Below, in pieces: positions 12,956-20,580 of a stretch of 24,827 nt of DNA. A model generated the notes under the pieces. The model had not been told where the DNA came from. It searched no databases and saw only the letters and a program-made list of their open reading frames with translations. The stretch is from a virus: the IMG/VR virus record IMGVR_UViG_3300031631_000023, positions 1 through 24,827 of that record, one strand, 5' to 3'. The position numbers were made by a program, and so were the translations under genes. Within the stretch, counting starts at the first letter, position 1. Each line of letters starts with the position of its first letter.

Positions 12956-13125
12956 GTGCGATGTCAAGTAGCGCGCGCGATCACAAGGATCGCAGCGCCA
13001 AGGATTGTGTTTGTGGCGGTCATAGCACCAACGCGCGCAAGCCTCGGCGGCGCTGGAAGGGGCGGTCTAGGCGTCTAGGCCTGTTGCTGCGAACGCAGGT
13101 TTTGCGCGAGGTGAGTGATGGCTAA
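12952..13125 (+). CDS. Small basic protein (57 aa)
   Basis: Not recognised. Strongly basic in the middle (RKPRRRWKGRSRRLGLLLRTQ), with a CVCGG cysteine pair. It could bind nucleic acid. The start overlaps the regulator stop by 4 bp and has GGAGG at a good distance, so it is co-transcribed and coupled with the repressor-like gene. Confidence 0.6.
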   Translation: MSAMSSSARDHKDRSAKDCVCGGHSTNARKPRRRWKGRSRRLGLLLRTQVLREVSDG

Positions 13126-13309
13126 GCCCATACCAGACCGCCGCGTCCACCTCCGCAGCGCCACGAGTCCGCACCGAGACATGGCCGTCTGTCGGTCGCC
13201 GAGGAAGGGTCAGAAGTTCAGCACTGACCCGGATGAGGTTGACTGCAAGGGGTGCTGTCGCTCGCAGGCTTGGCAGGCCTTGAAGATGGCGCAGAGGGGG
13301 ACCCGATGA
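13118..13309 (+). CDS. Small zinc-binding-like protein (63 aa)
   Basis: A small protein with C25 and a CKGCC cluster (43-47), after VHLRS near the N-terminus. The pattern HLRS...C...D-x-V-x-C-x-x-C resembles small zinc-binding proteins frequent in phages of high-G+C hosts; the function of that group is unknown to me. The ATG at 13118 is preceded by GAGGTGAG and overlaps the upstream gene by 8 bp. Confidence 0.62.
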   Translation: MAKPIPDRRVHLRSATSPHRDMAVCRSPRKGQKFSTDPDEVDCKGCCRSQAWQALKMAQRGTR

Positions 13310-13557
13310 ACAAACGCCAGCGAAAGAAAGCCACGGTCACGACCGGACTGTTGCACCACCTGCGCAGCTCCGACGACGATGACGCCTGGTACGCCGCTCA
13401 TGAGAGGCTGGTGTCGAGGATAGACGACCGAGGATGGAGGCAGCACCGAGGGTGGAACTGCCTGTCGTCGATTATGGCCTGCGGGCCGTGGTCGTCTTTC
13501 TTGTGTGCTGCGAATGATGCGAGTCGGCTTGCCGACGCTGCTAGGCGTAGCCGGTAA
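13306..13557 (+). CDS. Hypothetical protein (83 aa)
   Basis: Not recognised. It starts MNKRQRKKATVTTGLLHHLRS, then an acidic DDDD turn and a helix (AWYAAHERLVSRI), with two cysteines and aromatic residues in the last third. It overlaps the previous gene by 4 bp and is the last gene before the 237-bp intergenic region, so it closes the regulator operon. Confidence 0.58.
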   Translation: MNKRQRKKATVTTGLLHHLRSSDDDDAWYAAHERLVSRIDDRGWRQHRGWNCLSSIMACGPWSSFLCAANDASRLADAARRSR

Positions 13558-13794
13558 GCGCAAGGACAAGCGGAGCGCGTAGTCCTCACAAGCGCAGCGC
13601 AGTAGCCCGAGTAGGGCGTGATGGGGGTAGAGGGTCGGTCTAGGGGTTTGACTCTATACAGGGGGTCAACGTGGCTTCGCGGGGTTACGGCTCAATCCGG
13701 TCGGTGCACCCCAATGATTACGGCACCCTTGACTGACCGTCAGTTTTGAGTAATCGTGTGACCGTCCAGATGGGCAGCAACGCAGGGGGAACGT
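13558..13794. other. Intergenic region with repeats and dyads
   Basis: No gene or tRNA is evident. From left to right: a near-exact direct repeat of ACAAGCGSAGCGC at 13566-13582 and 13588-13605 (period 22); a hairpin GCCC-5-GGGC near 13605-13617; a G-rich tract with four or more G-runs (about 13613-13665); a TTGAC-12-GTCAA dyad (13648-13669); and a dyad ACTGAC-C-GTCAGT (13732-13744). It divides the regulator operon from the packaging and head operon, so it may hold late-gene control or packaging sites. Confidence 0.45.
13729..13756 (+). promoter_or_regulatory. Possible rightward promoter with overlapping dyad
   Basis: TTGACT (13729-13734) and TAATCG (13751-13756) with a 16-base spacer. The palindrome ACTGAC-C-GTCAGT (13732-13744) overlaps the -35 box, as an operator might. 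TGACCGTC occurs three times here (13734, 13759, 13806). This would transcribe the genes from 13795 onward, including the terminase genes. Tentative. Confidence 0.4.
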
Positions 13795-14043
13795 GTGGGA
13801 ATTCATGACCGTCCAAGGTCGGTGTACGAGGGTACCGGGGAGGCCGAGGTCTTGATCCTCATCGCTGAAGGTGTCTGCAACACGTTCCGCGAGTTCCCCA
13901 GTTGCTGCGAACTGACTCAGGCCCAGGTGCGCCGCACGCTTGATGGGCTGCGCAAGAAGCATCTCATCATCTACCTGCCACATGGCAAGGCGTGGAAGGT
14001 CACCCGCGCGGGCCTCAAGTCCTATGAGGAGGTGTCGGGATGA
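13795..14043 (+). CDS. Winged-helix-like DNA-binding protein (82 aa)
   Basis: Probably a transcriptional regulator. Residues about 16-80 fit a winged helix: helix (EAEVLILIAEGVCNTFREF), turn, recognition helix (LTQAQVRRTLDGLRKKH), then a wing (LIIYLPHGKAWKVTRAG) and a closing helix. It starts at GTG 13795, with GGGGGAAC just upstream. It is the first gene behind the possible late promoter and the repeats at 13734-13813, which it may itself bind (inference). A later GTG at 13822 is an alternative start. Confidence 0.62.
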   Translation: MGIHDRPRSVYEGTGEAEVLILIAEGVCNTFREFPSCCELTQAQVRRTLDGLRKKHLIIYLPHGKAWKVTRAGLKSYEEVSG

Positions 14044-14309
14044 TCGGTGAGCTACTTTCATCTGCCGCCGCAAGATGGCGACGTGCTGACTCCAACGAGG
14101 TGGTGCGAGTGCTTGCTGAGATTGAGCAGATCTCATCAGGTGGCGGTGATGCTGAGTTGGCGAGGGCATACCAGACGGAGCTCGCCGTGCTCAGGTCCGC
14201 GCTGGATAGCCCGCCTGCCAAGTCGGTCGCCAAGCCGAGGCCCAAGCGCGTGAAGCGCAGCAAGATAACCGCGACGCCGAAAGGGTCGCTCTCCAACTGG
14301 CAGAGGTGA
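14040..14309 (+). CDS. Hypothetical helical protein with basic tail (89 aa)
   Basis: Not recognised. Residues 1-55 are helical (NEVVRVLAEIEQISSGGGDAE..., then LARAYQTELAVLRSAL); residues 58-85 are basic and proline-rich (KSVAKPRPKRVKRSK), which could contact DNA. The ATG at 14040-14042 overlaps the previous stop and has GGAGG upstream. It may be an accessory factor of the packaging operon, but this rests on position only. Confidence 0.62.
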   Translation: MIGELLSSAAARWRRADSNEVVRVLAEIEQISSGGGDAELARAYQTELAVLRSALDSPPAKSVAKPRPKRVKRSKITATPKGSLSNWQR

Positions 14310-14313
14310 CCCA

Positions 14314-14598
14314 ATGAAGCACGCACTAAACGCAGCCGCTACGCTGTCATGGCGCAACAGGAGCAGCACTCTGCGCAAGATGCCGCAGCACGACCGTCAG
14401 CGCCGGTGGGTCGCTTTGTGCGGCGATCGGTTGGTCTCGCCGGCCTCGGTGCCGAACGGTGAACCGACCTGTGCGGGGTGCCGAGAGTCGCTTGGATTGG
14501 TTCGGTTGTGGGTGACTTGCGTGCCCTGCAACGGCACGGGTGAGTCTGCGGATATGTCGGGTGATTGCGCGGACTGTGATGGGTTGGGGGAGGTCTGA
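14314..14598 (+). CDS. Small protein with DnaJ-type zinc motifs (94 aa)
   Basis: Function unknown. The C-terminal quarter has two C-x2-C-x-G-x-G motifs, CVPCNGTG and CADCDGLG, the DnaJ zinc-finger pattern. A further CAGC pair precedes them. The N-terminal half is basic. The same paired motif ends the protein at 6047-6469 on the opposite arm. GAGGTG serves as ribosome site. A zinc-binding adaptor role is likely but unspecified. Confidence 0.65.
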   Translation: MKHALNAAATLSWRNRSSTLRKMPQHDRQRRWVALCGDRLVSPASVPNGEPTCAGCRESLGLVRLWVTCVPCNGTGESADMSGDCADCDGLGEV

Positions 14599-14599
14599 G

Positions 14600-14821
14600 A
14601 TGTACACGACGAAAACGCCAGCGCTGACTGTGGAATTGGCTGCGGTTCTCGTTGAGGTTATCCGCGCCCGGTCCAAAGCGGATCGGGGGTCTGTCAGTGT
14701 TGACGGCTATCTTCGGTCGGTCGGGGTTGACCCATATTCGGTCTATAATGTTAGCGCGCACCCCTCCCCGCATGGCGGGATCCATATTCACATTGAGCAT
14801 TTTGGGATTGGGGAGGTCTAG
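14600..14821 (+). CDS. Hypothetical protein (73 aa)
   Basis: Not recognised. An N-terminal helix (ALTVELAAVLVEVIRARSKA) is followed by a short beta-like part ending HGGIHIHIEHFG, which repeats histidines at alternate positions. The start at 14600 has GGGGGAGG upstream; the longer frame from 14540 lies inside the previous gene. It precedes the small terminase gene by 5 bp. Confidence 0.6.
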   Translation: MYTTKTPALTVELAAVLVEVIRARSKADRGSVSVDGYLRSVGVDPYSVYNVSAHPSPHGGIHIHIEHFGIGEV

Positions 14822-14826
14822 GAGTT

Positions 14827-15321
14827 ATGACGAAGCCAACGGGCAAGCCCCGCAAACCAAACAAGCGCAAACGCCCCCTAGCCGGTGCGGCCAAGCACAA
14901 CGCCAAGGCGGCAAAGGACGGAGCGCCGCTTCACGCCCAGGCTTGGCGAATGTGGGTAGACGAGGGGCTGACCTACCGCGAGATCGGTGAGCGCTTCGAG
15001 ATCGGCCTGTCCACCGCCCGCGACTGGGTGAACAAGGCCGCAGCTGAGATTGCCGACGAGGCAGCCCACCGACGCAAGACCTACAGCGAGGCGGCGATAG
15101 AGCGACTGCGGAAGGCTGCGGCCATTTCGTATCGGCGACACGCAAGCGCCGACGGTGAGGCGAAAGACCTGACGGCTGCCATCGCGGCCGAGAAGCGGAT
15201 CGCGGACATTATTGGCCTGGACGCTCCGAAGGCGATCCAGGTGACGGGAGAGGGTGGTGGGCCGCTCAGGGTCACCACGATGACAGATGCTGAACTGAGT
15301 GTTGCGGCGGGGGAGGGTTGA
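14827..15321 (+). CDS. terS: Terminase small subunit
   Basis: The likely DNA-recognition subunit of the packaging motor. After a basic N-terminus (KPTGKPRKPNKRKRP), residues about 49-69 form a helix-turn-helix (TYREIGERFEIGLSTARDWVN), followed by helices for oligomerisation (YSEAAIERLRKAAAISYRRH, then LTAAIAAEKRIADIIGLDAP). The C-terminal VTGEGGGPLRV resembles the tail of many phage small terminases, which contacts the large subunit. The 164-aa length is typical. It lies two genes before the large terminase. Assignment rests on the HTH, the tail and the position. Confidence 0.78.
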   Translation: MTKPTGKPRKPNKRKRPLAGAAKHNAKAAKDGAPLHAQAWRMWVDEGLTYREIGERFEIGLSTARDWVNKAAAEIADEAAHRRKTYSEAAIERLRKAAAISYRRHASADGEAKDLTAAIAAEKRIADIIGLDAPKAIQVTGEGGGPLRVTTMTDAELSVAAGEG

Positions 15322-15322
15322 T

Positions 15323-15544
15323 ATGCACGAGGATGGCGAAATCTTCACGATGTTCCGGCTTGAGGCTGTCGCGCGAACGTCCGACAGCGGCGTGCTTGAG
15401 ATGTTCGTGCGCGTAGTCCGAGAGGGCGAACATGCTGACATGGTGAAGTGGCAGTGTGCTGGCGAGGGACCCGTACAGGTTGGGTGCTGGGTCAAAAGGG
15501 GGGAGGGCGAGGTTGTTGGGCACAGGCTCAAGGATGTTCTGTGA
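15323..15544 (+). CDS. Hypothetical protein between terminase genes (73 aa)
   Basis: Not recognised. Strand-rich: FTMFRLEAVARTSDSGVLEMFVRVVRE, then MVKWQCAGEGPVQVGCWVKRG. It reads as a small beta domain. The ATG at 15323 has GGGGGAGGG upstream, and its stop overlaps the GTG start of the large terminase by 4 bp. Genes inserted between the two terminase subunits vary among phages; some assist packaging, but nothing here shows that. Confidence 0.62.
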   Translation: MHEDGEIFTMFRLEAVARTSDSGVLEMFVRVVREGEHADMVKWQCAGEGPVQVGCWVKRGEGEVVGHRLKDVL

Positions 15545-16956
15545 CCAAGACCGCCGCCCAGAAAGCCGCGAGCCAAGAACTGGCCAAGCGCGAACAAGCT
15601 CGGCGCAGCTTCATGCACTTCGTCAGACGGACGTTCAACAACTTTGATGAGGGTTGGCATCACCGCGTCCTGTGCGCCCGCCTGCAGCAATTCAGCGACG
15701 ACGTGATAGCCGGTAAGAGCCCGCGACTGCTCATCGCCATGCCACCGCGCCACACGAAAAGCACCATCGTGTCTGAGCGATTCCCCGTCTGGCACATGAG
15801 CCGGACCGAAGACCACGAGGTGGTGTGTGCATGTAGCGCCGCCTCCCTCGCGAACGACATGAGCAAAGGGGCGCGCCGCATCGCTCAAGAGTCGGCGGTG
15901 TTCATGCCCCAACTGACGCTGCTCAGTGAGGCGGTCGAGAAGTGGCGCGTGCGCGGTGGCGGTAGCTATAAGGCAGTCGGTATCGACTCGCTGTTCTTGG
16001 GCTCAGGAGCTCACGTTCTCGTTATCGACGACCCGTTCAAGGCGCCGGGCGGCATCGTCTCAGATGTCGAGATCGTCAAGGTCATCCGCTGGTACCGAGA
16101 CACGGCCTACAACCGTCTATCCCCCGGCGGCGGCGTGCTCCTAATGCACCAACGCCTTCGCGACGACGACCTAGCTGGCTTTGTTCTCAGCGAGCAAGAG
16201 AAGGGCGGCGATAAGTGGGACACGCTCATCCTGCCGGCCATCGCCGAAGAGGACGATGAGTATCGAAAGAAGGGCGACCCGCTGCAGCCGTCTCGGTTCT
16301 CAGCCCAGAAACTGGCGCAGATTAAGGCCGTCACGACGCCGGATCAATGGGAGGCCAAATACCAGCAGAGGCCGAACCCAGAGGGCGGCGGCATCTGGAA
16401 GGTGGCGTGGTTCCGAACCTACCTCGCAGACCCAGGCGGCGGTCAAATCGTCATGACCATCGACACCGCATCCAAGGCGTCAGAGAGCAACGACCCCAGC
16501 GCTATTCAGGTGTGGCGCCACCTCCCCGACCGCAAGATCGACGGCTCCGATTCCTTTCTACTGTTCGCTTGGGCAGAGCGCTTGGAGACGCCAGAACTGA
16601 AGCGCATGATCCGGTCGCTGGCTCGGACCTGGAAACCTCACATCGTGCTGATCGAGGACAAGAGCAGTGGCGAGGTGCTGATCCAGCAGTACCGAGACGA
16701 GGACGACTGGAAGTGGCCTATCGAGGCTGTGCTGCCCACGAGAGACAAGGAAACGCGCGCCCGTGTCGAAGCCCCGGCCATCTACGCCGGACGCTGCGCC
16801 GTGCCTGAATACGCCGTGTGGCTGCCCGCCTTCTTGGATGCGGTGCGCAAATTCCCGGCCAAGCCACGCGACCCGGTGGATGCCACGAGTCAATATCTCA
16901 AATACATCCGCTCAGGCGGCGACACATCCCGCAGATTGCGGGCGTTGTACGGGTAG
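15541..16956 (+). CDS. terL: Terminase large subunit (ATPase-nuclease)
   Basis: The packaging motor: it cuts the DNA concatemer and drives the genome into the prohead using ATP. The ATPase domain has a Walker A-like MPPRHTKST (67-75) and Walker B VLVIDDPFK (159-167). The C-terminal RNase H-like nuclease has TIDTASKASESNDPSA with Asp308, VLIEDKSSG with Glu372/Asp373, and a late acidic residue in PRDPVDATSQYLKY. The 471-aa length is typical. The GTG at 15541 overlaps the previous stop (GTGA) with AAGGA upstream; the longer frame from 15448 lies inside the preceding gene. The C-terminus is of the type seen in large terminases of myo- and siphophages with DUF1073 portals. Confidence 0.95.
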   Translation: MTKTAAQKAASQELAKREQARRSFMHFVRRTFNNFDEGWHHRVLCARLQQFSDDVIAGKSPRLLIAMPPRHTKSTIVSERFPVWHMSRTEDHEVVCACSAASLANDMSKGARRIAQESAVFMPQLTLLSEAVEKWRVRGGGSYKAVGIDSLFLGSGAHVLVIDDPFKAPGGIVSDVEIVKVIRWYRDTAYNRLSPGGGVLLMHQRLRDDDLAGFVLSEQEKGGDKWDTLILPAIAEEDDEYRKKGDPLQPSRFSAQKLAQIKAVTTPDQWEAKYQQRPNPEGGGIWKVAWFRTYLADPGGGQIVMTIDTASKASESNDPSAIQVWRHLPDRKIDGSDSFLLFAWAERLETPELKRMIRSLARTWKPHIVLIEDKSSGEVLIQQYRDEDDWKWPIEAVLPTRDKETRARVEAPAIYAGRCAVPEYAVWLPAFLDAVRKFPAKPRDPVDATSQYLKYIRSGGDTSRRLRALYG

Positions 16957-16985
16957 GGCACTGTAGCCACCGGAGGTGCCGCACC

Positions 16986-18560
16986 ATGGCCGACAATCAG
17001 AACGCAAGATCTACCCTGCCAACCGAGCTGCAGGGCGTGGACATCGCAGCCAAGCGCGCGACCATGGACGGGTTCGACAGCATCACCCGCGCCATCAACA
17101 CGTCCGGCCTTGCCGCGAATGAGCGCAAGGGGTTCCAAACCGCATCGATGCTCAGCGACAACGAGTTGACCTTCGCGTACCGCCAAGACGCGCTGGCGAT
17201 GGATGCGGTACAGAAGCCGCCGATCGATATCACCCGCGCGTGGTGGGATATCCAGAGTGAGAGCGCTGAGGATAACGCCAAAGAGGTTGAGGGCTGGATC
17301 GATGATCACGGCTTCCGTGTGCTCTTCAAATACGCGATGATCTGGGCTCGCCTGTACGGCGGCGCCGCTATCGTGCTCGGCGTGGATGACGGCCAAGAGC
17401 CATCCATGCCGATTCGCGAGGCGTCGATCCGCGATGTCAAATGGGCTCGCGTGGTCGACCGTCGTTACATCCACGTGCTGATGCGGAGCCGGGATAGCGA
17501 GTCGTGGGATTTTGGCAAGCCAATGCTCTACAACGTCGGGCTGCGCTACGCCGGTTCCCAGGTGGTCCACGCGTCGCGGGTGCTGGCCTTCATCGGTGAG
17601 CCCCTGCCGGACGACTACCGCGACGAGGTGGACGGGTGGGGCGATTCCGTGCTGGAGCGCTCGTGGGACGCCATCAGCCGCTACAACACGGCGGCACGGT
17701 CTATCACCATCGCCTGTGAGCAGTTTATCCAAAGCAAATTCATGGTCAAAGACCTAGCCGATTGGATCACAAGCGAGGGCGGCGCAGAGAAGGCATTGAA
17801 GCGCTTGCGAGCCCTCAAGATGGGTTTGTACACCGGCGGCATTGCCATGGTCGACAGCGCCGTGGAGGACTTCACGCGTGAAGGTCTCGCCATGACGGGG
17901 CTCACTGACTCACTCGTGCAACTGCGCAAGGACGTTGCCGGCGCGCTCAAGCGGCCAGAGTCGCAGATCTTCGGGCAGCAGCAGGGCACGACCCGCACGG
18001 GAGCCGCGGCCGATCAAGCTACCTATTTCGCCAGCATCCGCTCACAGGCCAAAGAGGATGGAGAGCCGCAGCTCAAACAACTGATCAACATCATCGCGCA
18101 CGCCAAGAGGGGGCCGATCAAGGGCGTGGGTCTCGACTACACGCTGCGTCCCGGCATCCTCGCTGAGCCTGACCCCGAACAAGAGGCGAAGACCCTGAAA
18201 ACCGAATCCGAGGCCGCAAAGATTCTGATCGAGGCTGGGGTCATCTACCCGTCCGAGGCTCGTAAGGCCATCACGGGTGAGGATTCGCGGATCATCGCGA
18301 ACACGGACATCACCGCGCTGATCGAAGAGGATGAGATGGAGGACGATATCGACAAGAGTGACCCCACCGGCGCTGTCGCTGGCACCAACGCCGATCCAGA
18401 GATGGACAGCGCCCGCCCCGCCTCATACAGGATGGCAGACGTTGGCGCGGCCATGTGCCTCGATTGCGCGTTCCGCCGCGACGCCAAGGGCTCGCCTTGG
18501 TGCGACTCGTTTAACGGCATGGTTGCCGACGCTTTCACCTGTGATTCGTTCAAGTTGTAG
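16986..18560 (+). CDS. Portal protein (DUF1073-type) with Cys-knuckle tail
   Basis: The dodecameric portal at the head vertex through which DNA passes. The sequence matches the DUF1073 group: VQKPPIDITRAWWDI near residues 75-89, then FKYAMIWARLYGGAAIVLG, YHVLMRS-like strands, the VHASRVLAFIGEPLP region, and a RPESQIFGQQQGT loop. Databases sometimes label this domain anti-CBASS Acb1-like because of fused homologues; here neighbours and length say portal. It is 524 aa. The last 35 residues add C-x2-C-x11-C-x12-C (C491, C494, C506, C519), probably a zinc site. The ATG at 16986 has GGAGG upstream; the longer frame starts inside terL. Confidence 0.9.
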   Translation: MADNQNARSTLPTELQGVDIAAKRATMDGFDSITRAINTSGLAANERKGFQTASMLSDNELTFAYRQDALAMDAVQKPPIDITRAWWDIQSESAEDNAKEVEGWIDDHGFRVLFKYAMIWARLYGGAAIVLGVDDGQEPSMPIREASIRDVKWARVVDRRYIHVLMRSRDSESWDFGKPMLYNVGLRYAGSQVVHASRVLAFIGEPLPDDYRDEVDGWGDSVLERSWDAISRYNTAARSITIACEQFIQSKFMVKDLADWITSEGGAEKALKRLRALKMGLYTGGIAMVDSAVEDFTREGLAMTGLTDSLVQLRKDVAGALKRPESQIFGQQQGTTRTGAAADQATYFASIRSQAKEDGEPQLKQLINIIAHAKRGPIKGVGLDYTLRPGILAEPDPEQEAKTLKTESEAAKILIEAGVIYPSEARKAITGEDSRIIANTDITALIEEDEMEDDIDKSDPTGAVAGTNADPEMDSARPASYRMADVGAAMCLDCAFRRDAKGSPWCDSFNGMVADAFTCDSFKL

Positions 18561-18569
18561 GGGTAACCA

Positions 18570-19373
18570 ATGCCCATCCCCGACCGATACCCCCGCCGGA
18601 TTGAGCGCCGCCATCAGAAGCGTTTGCGCGCATACGTCGCCGCGTTCGTGCCCATCGTGCGGTCCGAGTTCATCGCCCGCCTGCCTGAGATGTACCTGCA
18701 ACCCGTGAGCGACTCCGAGGGCTCGCCGGTTGTCGACGACCTGGTGGTTTTCAGCGAGGCGCTTGGCGAACTACGACTGAAGTGGGGCGAGGACATCGCC
18801 ACGCAGGAACACATCGAGGAGACGTGCGCGATGACGGCGGCGGAACTCGATGCCTTCAATGCTCGCTCGGCGGCGCGGTCCCTTCGCTCGGTGGGAATCA
18901 AGGGCGTTATCACCCCGCAGATGGCCGCACTACTGCCGGGATGGGTCGAAGAACACACCGCGCTGATTGTGCGGGGCGGTCTGTGGCGCGGCATACCGGT
19001 AACGCCGCTGGGTGAAAAGACAATCTCCCAGATCGGCGACGTGGCGCTAAACGGATTCGTTAAGGGGCTGCGTCACGAGGAAGTGGCCGACGAGATCGAG
19101 AAGCGTCTCGGTGTCATGCGGTCCCGCGCCAACCTCATCGCCAGAGACCAAACCAACAAACTGAACGGGAAAATGACCGAGAACCGCTATATAGACGCGG
19201 GGATCATTCGGTACACGTGGCAGACATCGCGGGATGAGCGGGTCAGAGAGACACACGCGGAGCTCGAAAATACAGAGTGGGACTTCCGAAACCCGCCTGC
19301 CATCGGCAATCCAGGAACTCCGATTTCTTGCCGATGCGTAGCCGAACCCGTACGCCCAAAACGAGGACAGTGA
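18570..19373 (+). CDS. MuF / SPP1 gp7-like head morphogenesis protein
   Basis: A minor head protein of the Mu gpF/SPP1 gp7 family, associated with the portal and needed for head assembly or for ejecting DNA. The family's C-terminal domain is clear: LIARDQTNKLNG (189-200), the strand YTWQTSRDERVRETHAEL (215-232), then NPPAIGNPGTPISCRC (241-256) and AEPV. The N-terminal 140 residues are helical. It is 267 aa and follows the portal gene directly, the usual order. AGGGGT serves as ribosome site. No toxin domain is fused to it. Confidence 0.9.
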   Translation: MPIPDRYPRRIERRHQKRLRAYVAAFVPIVRSEFIARLPEMYLQPVSDSEGSPVVDDLVVFSEALGELRLKWGEDIATQEHIEETCAMTAAELDAFNARSAARSLRSVGIKGVITPQMAALLPGWVEEHTALIVRGGLWRGIPVTPLGEKTISQIGDVALNGFVKGLRHEEVADEIEKRLGVMRSRANLIARDQTNKLNGKMTENRYIDAGIIRYTWQTSRDERVRETHAELENTEWDFRNPPAIGNPGTPISCRCVAEPVRPKRGQ

Positions 19374-19374
19374 G

Positions 19375-20556
19375 ATGACAAACCAGACCCAAATCTTCGA
19401 CCGGATCCACCTCAACACGAGTAAGATCAAGGAACTTGGCGACGGCTCGCTGATGGTGCCCGCTCGGTTCAGTCGCGCAGGTATCCAGCACTACGGCGCC
19501 CCACGATTCGACGCGCTCACCCCTGTCATGCGCAAGGCCGAGGATTGGCTTGATGCCGGCACGGTCTCGCAGCTCGCAGGCTTGGCCATCACCATCCGCC
19601 ACGCAGCCATGGTCGACGAAGACAACGTGCGCGACCTGTCGATCGGTATGGTCGCCACTGACGTGCATGTTGACGCCGCCGGATACACCGCCGGCCACAT
19701 CATCGTGCAGGGGCGGGAGGGAAAAAAGCTGATCCTCGATGGCGACATGCTGGAGTTGTCCGTGGGCTACTACGCCACGTTCCACCAAGAGTCCGGCATT
19801 CATGACGGCGTGCCGTATGAGTGGGTCATGAAGCCGGTCAGCATGAACCACGTAGCCCTACTTGAGCGCGGTCGTGCCGGCGGTGCCAGACTCATGCTTG
19901 ACACCGGCGAAAATGGATTGCACTGTTTCCAGCAACAGTCACCATCGATTGTTCCAGGAGAGCACACAATGACTGAGCCGAAAGCCCCAGAAGTAAACTC
20001 CGCAGGCCAAGGCTGGCTGTCTGTCGTCGTGGACGGCGAGACCGTCAAGGTTCGCCAAGGTCCGGCTGACATGATCGTGCGCCTCGCCAAAGAGCGCGAC
20101 GTTGCTGTTGCTGATGCGGCCGCGAACAAGACCAAGGCTGAAGAGGCCGAGGGCAAGATCGCCGGCATGGCATCCGACCTGCAGAAGATCAAGGACGCCG
20201 CTCCCGACAAGGACGCCTTGCGCGCCGAAGTCAAAGACGAGTTGGGTCGACGCTTCATCCTTGAAGCCAACTGCAAGAGCGTTGGTGTCGAAGTCGCCGA
20301 CAGTAAGAGCGACGCGGACCTGATGCGCGAGGCTATCGGCCTACTCGACGGTGACGTGAAAATCGACAAGATGCCCGACGCCGGAATCGGCGCGCTCTAC
20401 ACCTATCTGCTCGGCAACGAGAAGAAGGCGAGCGACGCCGACAAGAGCCTGCGCGTGACTCTTGACGAGATCGCCACGGACAAAAAGGGCGACGACGCGA
20501 CCCCTAACCCGGTCGCGGTTGCTCTCGGCAACATCGGCAAGAAAGCAAGCAAGTAG
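19375..20556 (+). CDS. DUF2213-type prohead protease fused to scaffold
   Basis: Residues 1-185 match the DUF2213 group of capsid maturation proteases: MVPARFSRAGIQHYG (27-41), the GMVATDVHV strand, DMLELSVGYYATF (124-136) and SMNHVALLERGRAGGARL (156-173). It should cleave scaffold, and perhaps capsid, inside the prohead. The exact catalytic residues are not assigned. Residues 199-393 are charged and helical (AAANKTKAEEAEGKIAGMASDLQKIKD) as expected of a scaffold. An in-frame ATG at residue 199 has its own ribosome site, listed separately. The gene follows the MuF-like gene immediately. Confidence 0.85.
   Translation: MTNQTQIFDRIHLNTSKIKELGDGSLMVPARFSRAGIQHYGAPRFDALTPVMRKAEDWLDAGTVSQLAGLAITIRHAAMVDEDNVRDLSIGMVATDVHVDAAGYTAGHIIVQGREGKKLILDGDMLELSVGYYATFHQESGIHDGVPYEWVMKPVSMNHVALLERGRAGGARLMLDTGENGLHCFQQQSPSIVPGEHTMTEPKAPEVNSAGQGWLSVVVDGETVKVRQGPADMIVRLAKERDVAVADAAANKTKAEEAEGKIAGMASDLQKIKDAAPDKDALRAEVKDELGRRFILEANCKSVGVEVADSKSDADLMREAIGLLDGDVKIDKMPDAGIGALYTYLLGNEKKASDADKSLRVTLDEIATDKKGDDATPNPVAVALGNIGKKASK
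19969..20556 (+). CDS. Internal-start scaffold protein (nested in protease gene)
   Basis: Within the protease gene an ATG at 19969 is in frame and preceded by AGGAG (19956-19960) with 8 bases between. It would give a separate 195-aa protein starting MTEPKAPEV, equal to the coiled-coil scaffold part. Lambda does the same with C and Nu3. This scaffold would be made in excess over the protease fusion and removed from the prohead. The residues before it (HCFQQQSPSIVPGEHT) look like a linker. Confidence 0.65.
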   Translation: MTEPKAPEVNSAGQGWLSVVVDGETVKVRQGPADMIVRLAKERDVAVADAAANKTKAEEAEGKIAGMASDLQKIKDAAPDKDALRAEVKDELGRRFILEANCKSVGVEVADSKSDADLMREAIGLLDGDVKIDKMPDAGIGALYTYLLGNEKKASDADKSLRVTLDEIATDKKGDDATPNPVAVALGNIGKKASK

Positions 20557-20580
20557 CCCTAGGCTGCACAGGAGCATCAA

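Noticed and set aside
13630-13720. Possible tRNA, because of a GGCTCAATCC-like stretch resembling a T-loop
   Set aside because: No acceptor stem, anticodon arm or D-arm could be folded around it.
14878-15912. 344-codon minus-strand open frame
   Set aside because: Antisense to the terminase small subunit gene and the start of the large terminase; no recognisable domain.
16986-18560. Anti-CBASS Acb1 protein
   Set aside because: The domain name is attached to DUF1073 in databases, but position, length and portal-like motifs identify this as a portal; no Acb1 phosphodiesterase motifs were seen.
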